Assembly: GCA_028711965.1 (NCBI GenBank)
Contig: JAQTRD010000032.1
Coordinates: 1 to 5,953, forward strand
Direction: 5' to 3'
DNA length: 5,953 nucleotides
From: Candidatus Colwelliibacteriota bacterium
GTDB taxonomy: Bacteria; Patescibacteriota; Minisyncoccia; UBA6257; Colwellbacteraceae
Shown here: one piece after another, positions 1-5,953 of the stretch
Numbering within the stretch: position 1 is the stretch's first letter
How the letters are laid out: every line of letters starts with the position of its first letter
Position numbers and translations under genes: made by a program
Notes under the pieces: model-generated
Told to the model about the DNA's origin: nothing
Database searches by the model: none
What the model saw: the letters and a program-made list of their open reading frames with translations, nothing else

Positions 1-1725
1 TATCGGCGCGCGGAGATCAACATCGTCTTCTTCATACGCCATCAATGCCTCTTCCTCGCTTGAAAACATCTTGCCCTTTCCTTTCGCATCGGAATCCTCC
101 TCCGTAAGATAGAACGATCCGAGGACAATGTCGTTCCACGGCCCCGGAACAGGAGATCCGGAAGCGGGGCGCAAGATATTATTGCTTGAAAGCATAAGAC
201 CACCTGCTTCCCTCTGCCCTTCTTCGGTAAGGGGAAGATGGACGGCCATTTGGTCTCCGTCGAAATCGGCATTGAAGCCGGAGCATACGAGCGGCGGTAT
301 TTGAACAGTTAAGTCTTCGGTTAAGAGAGGCTTAAATGCTTGAATTCCAAGACGATGCAATGTCGGAGCGCGGTTTAAGAGCACAAACCTGTTCTGGATG
401 ACTTCTTCTAGTATTTCCCAGACTTCGGCCGGACCGGATTCAATGAGCCGGCTGGCATTCTTTACGTTATGCGCCAAACCTCTCTCAAGTATCTTTCCAA
501 TAACAAACGGCTTAAAGAGTTCGAGAGCCATCTTCTTCGGAATGCCGCATTCGTTGTATTTCAACTTTGGTCCAACCACAATCACGGAACGTCCGGAATA
601 ATCTACGCGTTTTCCCAAGAGATTCTGCCTGAAACGCCCCTGCTTTCCTTTAAGCATATCGGCAAGGGAACGAAGAGGCCTTCTTCTAGACGTCAGCTGC
701 GCCCGTCCCATGCGAGCCGTATTGTCTATCAAGGCGTCAACGGCTTCCTGAAGCATTCTCTTTTCGTTCACAACAATGATTTCCGGAGCCTTGAGTTCCA
801 AAAGCTTCTTCAATCGATTGTTTCGATTAATGACGCGCCGGTAAAGATCATTCAAGTCAGAGGTGGCGTAGCGTCCGCCATCCAAGGCAACCATCGGACG
901 CAAGTCCGGCGGGAGAATCGGAAGAACCGTCATTATCGTCCACTCCGGGCGAATATCAGATCTCTTCATAGCGGTGAAGAACTTAAGCCTTCTTGCGAGG
1001 TGCTGTCTGCGGTTCGCGTCATCCGTCTTATCGAGTTCTTTTTCGATCGCGACTATCTCTTTATCCATATCAACGCTCTCGAGAACTTTTCTTACCCCTT
1101 CCGCGCCTTGCATAGCCTTAAAGACGTCCCCAAATCTTCTGGATAAGTTGTAATATTCAGCTTCAGAGAGAACCATTCCCACCCGAAGATCCTTGATTGT
1201 CTGACGGATTGATTCGGCAGCGGCTTCAAGCTCGTCTTTTTCTTCTCCTTCTATTTTTTTGCGGGATTTAAGTTCGCGCTCGATCTCGGCCATTGCCGCC
1301 TTTCTTGCTTCTTCGTCAACAGAGACCACTATAAAAGCGGCGTAATATATAACCTTCTCAAGCTTCGATACCGGAACGTTGATGGCAAGACCTATGCGCG
1401 AAGGAACGCTTCTCATAAACCAAACGTGGGCAACAGGAGAAGCAAGTTTGATATGGCCCATTCTCTCACGACGAACAGCCGCGCGAGTTACTTCAACACC
1501 GCATTTGTCGCACACTATTCCCTTGTATCTGACTTTCTTGTATTTGCCGCAATAACACTCGTAGTCTTTTGTCGGTCCGAAAATGCGCTCAGAGAACAAC
1601 CCGTCCTTCTCCGGCCTCTGCGTTCGATAGTTTATAGTTTCAGGCTTAATTACCTCTCCGTATGACCACCTCAAAACATCTTCCGGAGAAGCGATCTTTA
1701 GTCTTATGGCTTCGAAATTATCCAT
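1..1725 (-). CDS. rpoC: RNA polymerase beta-prime subunit, N-terminal 575 residues (3' end outside window)
   Basis: Beta-prime subunit of DNA-dependent RNA polymerase; it forms the clamp and carries the catalytic magnesium-binding loop. The frame is open for 575 codons from ATG at 1725 to the window edge, roughly the first half of a usual beta-prime. Visible in order: FGEV-like start region (WSYGEV), the zinc site C57, C59, C72, C75 with the usual 2/13/3 spacing, the RRERMGHI block, a charged helical insert near residues 137-180, the sigma-binding clamp coiled coil at about 287-336, the switch segment GKRVDYSGR (K372 matches E. coli K345), NRAPTLHR (R452 matches R425) and NADFDGD with D487, D489 and D491 as metal ligands. 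The N terminus is about 13 residues shorter than in E. coli. The start is forced, since the rpoB stop TAA lies in the same frame three codons upstream. The only Shine-Dalgarno-like sequence is a weak GGGA 10 nt upstream, so translation is probably coupled to rpoB. Residues 529-532 read PWND where PSQD is usual. Identity is certain. Confidence 0.98.
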   Translation of the reverse strand, partial: MDNFEAIRLKIASPEDVLRWSYGEVIKPETINYRTQRPEKDGLFSERIFGPTKDYECYCGKYKKVRYKGIVCDKCGVEVTRAAVRRERMGHIKLASPVAHVWFMRSVPSRIGLAINVPVSKLEKVIYYAAFIVVSVDEEARKAAMAEIERELKSRKKIEGEEKDELEAAAESIRQTIKDLRVGMVLSEAEYYNLSRRFGDVFKAMQGAEGVRKVLESVDMDKEIVAIEKELDKTDDANRRQHLARRLKFFTAMKRSDIRPEWTIMTVLPILPPDLRPMVALDGGRYATSDLNDLYRRVINRNNRLKKLLELKAPEIIVVNEKRMLQEAVDALIDNTARMGRAQLTSRRRPLRSLADMLKGKQGRFRQNLLGKRVDYSGRSVIVVGPKLKYNECGIPKKMALELFKPFVIGKILERGLAHNVKNASRLIESGPAEVWEILEEVIQNRFVLLNRAPTLHRLGIQAFKPLLTEDLTVQIPPLVCSGFNADFDGDQMAVHLPLTEEGQREAGGLMLSSNNILRPASGSPVPGPWNDIVLGSFYLTEEDSDAKGKGKMFSSEEEALMAYEEDDVDLRAPI

Positions 1726-1731
1726 TTGTTT

Positions 1732-4700
1732 TTATTCCCGATCTTCGCTTTCTTCCTTCCTCGCCCTTTGATTTTTTTTGTCTCCGCACGATTTTTCTTC
1801 CCAGAGTTCAATGTCAAGACATAAAGCTTTCAATTCGCTTGTCATAACATTAAACGTCGCGGGAATATTCGGTTGCCTGATTTTTTCTCCTCTTACTATT
1901 GATTCGTAAGCGGCGCTCCTTCCTAACACGTCGTCCGATTTTATGGTAAGCATTTCCTGCAGCGTATGAGACGCTCCATATCCCTCAAGCGCCCATACTT
2001 CCATTTCTCCAAATCTTTGTCCTCCAAATTGGGCCTTTCCTCCAAGGGGCTGTTGAGTTATGAGGCTGTAAGGGCCGATAGAACGCATATGGACTTTGTC
2101 GAGTACCATATGGTTCAGCTTCAACATATACATTTTCCCGACAGTAATCTTGTTTTTGAACGGCTGACCGGTTCTTCCGTCAAAGACGGTTACTTTTCCG
2201 TCTTCAGGAAGATCGGCTTTTTTAAGCTCTTCTATTATTTCCCCCTCCTTTGCTCCAGCAAGAGCCGGAGTGTGGGCTATGTATCCCTGTTTTTCCGCAG
2301 CCCATCCAAGGTGAGTCTCTAGAATTTGACCGAGGTTCATACGGCTAGCAACTCCTAACGGATTCAATACTATATCCACCGGAGTTCCATCCTCGAGGAA
2401 AGGCATATCTTCAACCGGCCTTATTTGGGAGATGACACCCTTGTTGCCGTGTCTTCCGGCCATCTTGTCTCCCGCTTGTATATTTCTTAAAGAAGCGAGC
2501 TGCACCTGAATTCTTCTTATTACTCCGGGTTCCAGTTTATCTCCTCTTTCCCTGTCAAATATGCGCACCCCGATGACACGTCCGCTCTTCCCATGGGGAA
2601 CGGTAAGAGAGGTATCTTTTACGTCTCGCGCTTTTTCTCCGAATATAGCCCTCAAAAGCCTCTCTTCGGAAGTAAGCTCCGCTTCTCCCTTGGGAGAGAT
2701 CTTTCCGACTAATATGTCTCCCGCTCCCACTTCGGCGCCAATGCGCACAATGCCTTCTTCATCAAGATTTCTAAGCTTATCCTCTGAAACGTTTGGAATA
2801 TCAGGAGTCGTGACTTCCGGCCCCAGTTTGGTGTCGCGCACGTCGCAGGTAAAATCTTCTATGTGAACCGAGGTATATCTGTCATCTTGGACTACTCTTT
2901 CTGAAATTATAATGGCATCTTCGTAGTTTGCTCCTTCCCAAGAAACGAAAGCGACTGTAAGGTTTTGCCCCAAAGCCAACACGCCATCCTTTATCGAAGG
3001 ACCGTCTCCGATTACGTCTCCTTTCTTTACTTTATCCCCAACCGATACCGTTGGTCTGTAAGAGAAAGATATGTATTGGTTGGTCATTCTGAACTTCTCC
3101 AGCTTATATTCTCTCTTCTTGCCGCCTTCCTCCATAACCGTTATATGGGAAGCGTCCACGGAAGCGACAACTCCGCTTTCTTCAGCGATAACCACATGGC
3201 CGGAGTCATAAGCGGCTTTTCTTTCCATACCTGTTCCAACGAGAGGTATCTCCGGACGAATGGAAGGAATTGCCTGTTTCTGCATATTCGATCCCATAAG
3301 GGCTCTTTTTGCGTCGTCGTTCTCAAGAAAAGGAATAAGCGCGGCGCCAACGGAAATCATTTCCGCTGGAGAAATATCCATAAAGTCAGCCTCGTCCCTC
3401 GGAATATTCATCGGCTTTCCTTGGAAGCGGGCTTCCACTATTTTTTCCGCAAGTATGCCTTTCTCGGCGTTAATTTTTACGCCGGAATGAACTATCTTGT
3501 GCTTTTCTTCTTCAAACGCGTCAAACCACACGATCTCTTTGGTTAGTTTGCCCTTTTCGAGCTTCATATACGGAGCTTCGATAAATCCGTGCTTATTGGT
3601 TCTCGCAAATATTGAGAGATAATTGATGAGTCCGATATTCTGTCCTTCTGGAGTCTGAATAGGACAAAGACGGCCGTAATGGGAAGAATGGACATCGCGT
3701 ACTTCAAACCCGGCTCTTTCCTTTGTAAGTCCTCCCGGCCCTAAAGCCGATATTCTTCTCTTATGTTCCAATTCAGTCAGAGGATTGACCTGATCCATAA
3801 ATTGGGACATTGAAGAGGTCGCAAAGAAATCGCGAACGGAGGCGATAAGCGGCCGGACATTGATAAGCTGGACGGGCGTAAGAGTCGCTTTTTCAAGAGT
3901 GGACATTCTGTCCTGAACAATCCTTCTCATTCGGCTGAATCCCAACCGCATTCTCATCTGAAGAAGTTCGCCGACAGCCCGCACTCTCCTGTTCCCGAGG
4001 TGGTCAATGTCGTCTCCCTTGGCATGCGGATCTTCGTTAAACGCGATTATCTGCTTGACTATCTTTACAACATCGGATGTTTCAAGAAGTTTCGAATCGC
4101 TTTCAGATGTATTGAGCCTTTGGTTTATTTTAAAACGTCCCACTTCGGAGAGATCGTATCTGTCTTCTCTCTTAAACATGGAATCAATAAGGCTCTTAGC
4201 CGCCTCGGGAGTCGCCAAATCGCCCGGCCTCAAACGGCGGTAGATTTCCATATAGCTGTCAGCAGGGGTCTTTGCCGGATCTTTTTTAAGAGTCGCCTCT
4301 ATATATTTCTGTTCCTCCTCTCCGGTGAATGCCGCTCTTACGGCTTCCTCATTGTCTAATCCGAAAACAGCAAGAAGCGATGTTACTGGCACCTTTCGAT
4401 GGCGGTCAATCTTTACCTGAATCGATCCGTCGCTGTCGGTTGAAAATTCGATCCAAGCACCGCGATTCGGAATAATTTTGGCTCCAAAATACTTTTCGCC
4501 GCGCGCGTTCTCCTCTACAAAATAAACGCCCGGAGATCTCACGAGCTGCGAAATGATGACGCGTTCAACTCCGTTTATGATGAACGTCCCGTTCTTGGTC
4601 ATTATCGGAAAGTCGCCGAAATAGATCTCTTGTTCAATCTTCTTTCCGGTAACAAGATTCGAAAGCTCCACCTTCATTCTTAAAGGAGCTTCGTATGTTA

Positions 4701-4938
4701 GCGCCTTATCCTTTGCTTCTTCTATCGAAAATTTCGGTTCGTCGAAATAAAAATCTTTGAAATTAATTTCAAATTCTTTTCCGGAATAATCAAATATCGG
4801 AGAAACTTCGCGAAGAAGCTCTTTAAGCCCTTTTTCTTTAAACCAATTGAAAGAATCTATCTGTATTGAAACCAGATCTGGCTCTTTTATGAACGACCCC
4901 GGATGGGTGGAGAACAGCTTTATTTTTTGTTTATTCAT
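1732..4938 (-). CDS. rpoB: RNA polymerase beta subunit, complete
   Basis: Beta subunit of RNA polymerase, 1068 residues; with beta-prime it forms the active-site cleft. Landmarks, with E. coli equivalents: rifampicin cluster I at about 373-399 with Q379 (513), D382 (516), H392 (526), R395 (529), S397 (531) and L399 (533); cluster II CPIQTPEG with I438 (572); YEDAI with E673/D674 (813/814); the flap with LLRAIFGEKA at about 761-770; GDKMAGRHGNKG with K825 and K833 (1065, 1073); H950 (1237); and the C-terminal block GGKAQFGGQRFGEMEVWALE from 966, which meets the clamp. Residue offsets against E. coli rise from 134 to 140 to 240, which shows that the lineage-specific insertions beta-i4 and beta-i9 are missing; the protein is also shorter than the ~1190-residue Firmicutes form. 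The protein ends in an unusually charged tail of about 20 residues after the usual IELWEE end. ATG at 4938 is the only good start before an upstream in-frame stop. rpoC follows after 6 nt. Pocket residues predict a rifampicin-sensitive enzyme. Confidence 0.99.
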   Translation of the reverse strand: MNKQKIKLFSTHPGSFIKEPDLVSIQIDSFNWFKEKGLKELLREVSPIFDYSGKEFEINFKDFYFDEPKFSIEEAKDKALTYEAPLRMKVELSNLVTGKKIEQEIYFGDFPIMTKNGTFIINGVERVIISQLVRSPGVYFVEENARGEKYFGAKIIPNRGAWIEFSTDSDGSIQVKIDRHRKVPVTSLLAVFGLDNEEAVRAAFTGEEEQKYIEATLKKDPAKTPADSYMEIYRRLRPGDLATPEAAKSLIDSMFKREDRYDLSEVGRFKINQRLNTSESDSKLLETSDVVKIVKQIIAFNEDPHAKGDDIDHLGNRRVRAVGELLQMRMRLGFSRMRRIVQDRMSTLEKATLTPVQLINVRPLIASVRDFFATSSMSQFMDQVNPLTELEHKRRISALGPGGLTKERAGFEVRDVHSSHYGRLCPIQTPEGQNIGLINYLSIFARTNKHGFIEAPYMKLEKGKLTKEIVWFDAFEEEKHKIVHSGVKINAEKGILAEKIVEARFQGKPMNIPRDEADFMDISPAEMISVGAALIPFLENDDAKRALMGSNMQKQAIPSIRPEIPLVGTGMERKAAYDSGHVVIAEESGVVASVDASHITVMEEGGKKREYKLEKFRMTNQYISFSYRPTVSVGDKVKKGDVIGDGPSIKDGVLALGQNLTVAFVSWEGANYEDAIIISERVVQDDRYTSVHIEDFTCDVRDTKLGPEVTTPDIPNVSEDKLRNLDEEGIVRIGAEVGAGDILVGKISPKGEAELTSEERLLRAIFGEKARDVKDTSLTVPHGKSGRVIGVRIFDRERGDKLEPGVIRRIQVQLASLRNIQAGDKMAGRHGNKGVISQIRPVEDMPFLEDGTPVDIVLNPLGVASRMNLGQILETHLGWAAEKQGYIAHTPALAGAKEGEIIEELKKADLPEDGKVTVFDGRTGQPFKNKITVGKMYMLKLNHMVLDKVHMRSIGPYSLITQQPLGGKAQFGGQRFGEMEVWALEGYGASHTLQEMLTIKSDDVLGRSAAYESIVRGEKIRQPNIPATFNVMTSELKALCLDIELWEEKSCGDKKNQRARKEESEDRE
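1772..1779 (-). other. A8 homopolymer (possible slippage site) in the rpoB tail
   Basis: The mRNA reads GAC AAA AAA AAT (Asp-Lys-Lys-Asn, residues 1053-1056 of RpoB). It contains eight consecutive A, including an in-phase A_AAA_AAT heptamer of the X_XXY_YYZ type. It lies 12 codons before the rpoB stop, in the non-conserved charged tail. The tract is seen directly; slippage is only a possibility. Confidence 0.3.
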
Positions 4939-4984
4939 TTGACGGTTAAAAAACCCTCCAATTGGCTTTGGGCTCTAAAACTTT
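4939..4984 (-). other. mltG-rpoB intergenic leader, 46 nt
   Basis: The only non-coding gap of any size. Besides the GGAGGG site it holds an AGAGCCC segment (4970-4976) that can pair with GGGTTTT (4950-4956), using two G-U pairs and a 13-nt loop; this would hide the Shine-Dalgarno. A run of six T (4948-4953) lies at the 3' side of that stem, so a weak attenuator is conceivable. The stem is short and partly wobble-paired, and I do not call it a terminator. Confidence 0.35.
4954..4959 (-). promoter_or_regulatory. Shine-Dalgarno sequence of rpoB with long spacer
   Basis: GGAGGG is the only clear Shine-Dalgarno sequence in the window. It lies 15 nt upstream of the rpoB ATG, beyond the usual 5-9 nt. 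The spacer contains GGTT-TTTT-AACC (4944-4955), which can fold into a small hairpin and shorten the effective distance to about 5 nt from GGAG. No alternative in-frame start codon lies closer to it. Confidence 0.6.
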
Positions 4985-5782
4985 TTACCTTAAGTATTTA
5001 ACGACATTTTTGTTGTGCTCGTCAAGAGTCTTGGCGAATATTGTCTTTTTTGTTCCCGGATCGGAAATGTAATACCGAAAATCGGATGCTTTGGGAGATA
5101 GGGCGGCGCGAAGAGCAGAGAGACCGGGATTTGAGATTGGAGAAGGAGGCAGTCCGGCGTTTCGGTAAGTGTTGTATGGCGAATCAATCTGTTTATCTCC
5201 CGGCTTAATGTCGCAAGTTAGTTCGCCTTTTGCATAACAGAGAGCGGCATCGACTTGAAGACGCATCCCTTCAGTCATCCTGCTGATAAGAAGACCTGCC
5301 ACTAAACGCTGGTCATCCCCTTCATCAGGAACCTCCTCTTCTATAATGGAAGCAAGTGTTATCCGCTTATAGGCCTCGCTCGCGCTAACCTCCGATAGAA
5401 GCGCATCCGTTTTGGATTTAAAATTGTCCAGGAACTTCTTGATAACGACTTCCGGAGTCGAGTCAAGATAAAACTCATAAGTGTCAGGAAATAAGAACCC
5501 TTCCACTCTTTGGGCGTCCTCCAAGAACCAATATTCATCCTTGAAGCGGCCAATGTCGAAATCCGTTATAACCCCTTCTTCTCGCACTATTCCAGACGTG
5601 ACGAGGAGCTGATCAATCTGTCTTGCGGTATATCCCTCCGGAATAGAGATCTTCTTCGTGGGATAGACCAGGCTCTCTTGTTTGTTCTCACGATATGCGC
5701 GGATACCGTAAAACCCAGCAAAAACCACAAAACCTACAAGAATCAGGGTAATTAGGGACTTAAACAGCAGATTTCGCGACAA
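4985..5782 (-). CDS. mltG: Endolytic murein transglycosylase MltG (YceG family), TTG start
   Basis: Membrane-anchored lytic transglycosylase that cleaves nascent peptidoglycan glycan strands outside the membrane and limits their length. 265 residues: short basic N terminus, one membrane segment at about 5-27, which should act as an uncleaved anchor with the domain outside, then KISIPEGYTARQIDQLL (44-60), EGFLFPDTY (94-102), ASIIEEE (144-150), GMRLQVD (172-178) and YNTYRNAGLPPSPISNPG (203-220). E148, the first glutamate of the motif, aligns with the catalytic glutamate of the family's ASIVEKE motif. E. coli MltG has about 340 residues; the missing part is the first LysM-like segment between anchor and catalytic region. 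Two cysteines (182, 190) lie in the extracytoplasmic part. Start: TTG at 5782 is the only usable start, because an in-frame TAA lies seven codons upstream and later starts would cut the membrane segment. No Shine-Dalgarno precedes it. The gene overlaps the SEDS gene by 23 nt. Function is secure by motif. Confidence 0.95.
   Translation of the reverse strand: MSRNLLFKSLITLILVGFVVFAGFYGIRAYRENKQESLVYPTKKISIPEGYTARQIDQLLVTSGIVREEGVITDFDIGRFKDEYWFLEDAQRVEGFLFPDTYEFYLDSTPEVVIKKFLDNFKSKTDALLSEVSASEAYKRITLASIIEEEVPDEGDDQRLVAGLLISRMTEGMRLQVDAALCYAKGELTCDIKPGDKQIDSPYNTYRNAGLPPSPISNPGLSALRAALSPKASDFRYYISDPGTKKTIFAKTLDEHNKNVVKYLR
4996..5025 (-). promoter_or_regulatory. Weak candidate promoter for rpoBC within the mltG 3' end
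   Basis: TTGACG (5020-5025; 5/6 match to TTGACA) and TTAAAT (4996-5001; 4/6 match to TATAAT) are separated by 18 bp on the minus strand. A start near 4989 would give a leader of about 50 nt before the rpoB ATG. It overlaps the last codons of mltG, in AT-rich sequence where such matches arise by chance, so it is a candidate only. Confidence 0.25.
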
Positions 5783-5953
5783 TGTTTTGGATGATACTAA
5801 TTAACACGAAAGATGTCAACAAATTGGATCCTCCTGAACTAAGAAACGGAAAGACGACGCCTATCACCGGCAGGAATCCAAGAACTGACCCTAAATTAAC
5901 AATAAAGTGAAGTAGGAAAAACGCAGTCGCGCCAAGACACACAAATTTATAAA
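5760..5953 (-). CDS. FtsW/RodA-type SEDS glycosyltransferase, C-terminal 63 residues (5' end outside window)
   Basis: Tail of a polytopic membrane protein of the SEDS family (FtsW, RodA, SpoVE), which polymerises lipid II into glycan strands together with a class B penicillin-binding protein. The frame is open from the window edge to TAA at 5760-5762. Two hydrophobic helices are visible, and between them the family signature: VNLGSVLGFLPVIGVVFPFLS followed by SGGSNLL, matching the [FV]VN[IV]G...G.LP..G...P..SYGGS region before the last helix. The usual tyrosine of SYGGS is serine here (codon 5835-5837). The C terminus ends only a few residues after the last helix, without the longer basic tail common in FtsW or RodA. 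The fragment is too short to tell FtsW (division) from RodA (elongation), so no symbol is given. It overlaps mltG by 23 nt, and its last codons hold a good promoter match. Confidence 0.9.
   Translation of the reverse strand, partial: YKFVCLGATAFFLLHFIVNLGSVLGFLPVIGVVFPFLSSGGSNLLTSFVLISIIQNIVAKSAV
5791..5819 (-). promoter_or_regulatory. Predicted sigma70-type promoter for mltG (and downstream rpoBC)
   Basis: On the minus strand a perfect -35 box TTGACA (5814-5819) is followed, after exactly 17 bp (5797-5813), by TATCAT (5791-5796), a 5/6 match to TATAAT. It lies inside the last codons of the SEDS gene. The expected start point is 5783-5784, i.e. 1-2 nt before the TTG start codon of mltG (5780-5782), which would give a virtually leaderless mRNA. 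There is no extended -10 TG. The box sequence is also coding (Leu-Thr-Ser ... Ile), so coincidence is possible, but under uniform base composition fewer than 0.1 such hits with 16-18 bp spacing would be expected on both strands of this window. Confidence 0.55.

Noticed and set aside
469..1146. Plus-strand open frame of 225 codons antisense to rpoC
   Set aside because: It lies wholly opposite conserved rpoC codons, its translation shows no recognisable domain, and it has no Shine-Dalgarno. It is a shadow of the codon bias of rpoC.
1812..1817. TTGACA on the minus strand near the rpoB end, as a possible rpoC promoter
   Set aside because: No acceptable -10 box occurs 16-18 bp downstream (AAAATC, AAATCG, AATCGT). 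It encodes Leu-Asp in RpoB.
2965..3546. Plus-strand open frame of 193 codons antisense to rpoB
   Set aside because: The opposite strand codes for highly conserved RpoB blocks. The translation is basic, His/Phe-rich and unlike any family I know.
4958..4965. Perfect palindrome CCAATTGG as an operator
   Set aside because: Eight bases is short and expected by chance. It overlaps the Shine-Dalgarno, and no second half-site or repeat is nearby.
4948..4976. Intrinsic terminator between mltG and rpoB
   Set aside because: The possible stem has only three G-C pairs plus A-U and G-U pairs, and the T-run is part of the stem rather than following it. The site also carries the rpoB Shine-Dalgarno.
1732..5782. 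Recoding of UGA (as in Gracilibacteria and Absconditabacteria)
   Set aside because: No in-frame TGA occurs in rpoB, mltG or the rpoC part, and conserved Gly and Trp positions use GGN and TGG.

Overview
The window carries four protein genes, all on the minus strand and packed head to tail. In transcription order (right to left) they are: the last 63 codons of a SEDS-family membrane glycosyltransferase (FtsW/RodA type), mltG (endolytic peptidoglycan transglycosylase), a complete rpoB (RNA polymerase beta subunit), and the first 575 codons of rpoC (beta-prime subunit), which runs off the left edge. Nearly every base is coding. The SEDS and mltG frames overlap by 23 nt, 46 nt separate mltG from rpoB, and 6 nt separate rpoB from rpoC. 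I see no tRNA, rRNA, CRISPR array, insertion sequence or attachment site, and no non-coding stretch longer than 46 nt inside the window.

The organism is a bacterium. The short RpoB (1068 residues, without the two large insertions of the proteobacterial protein), the short MltG, the weak Shine-Dalgarno signals, and rpoBC placed behind cell-wall genes rather than behind rplJ-rplL together suggest Candidate Phyla Radiation (Patescibacteria), probably a Parcubacteria-like lineage. This is an inference from overall protein character and gene order, not from a search. The standard code fits: all three visible stops are TAA and no in-frame TGA interrupts any gene.

Right part (about 4985-5953): SEDS polymerase tail plus mltG, i.e. 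one protein that polymerises glycan strands and one that cuts nascent strands and so sets their length. A near-consensus sigma70-type promoter (TTGACA, 17 bp, TATCAT) lies inside the last SEDS codons and would start transcription 1-2 nt before the TTG start codon of mltG. Middle (1732-4984): a short leader with a GGAGGG Shine-Dalgarno set unusually far from the ATG, then rpoB with all catalytic and rifampicin-pocket residues of the sensitive type. A weaker candidate promoter for rpoBC lies in the 3' end of mltG. Left part (1-1725): the N-terminal half of rpoC, with the zinc-binding site, clamp coiled coil, switch region and the catalytic NADFDGD loop.

This is mostly core housekeeping DNA and I find no undescribed multi-gene system. 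The points worth a second look are the possible leaderless mltG promoter, rpoB and rpoC lying in one reading frame separated by one stop codon, an A8 slippery tract in the rpoB tail, and an altered normally conserved PSQD-type motif in RpoC.
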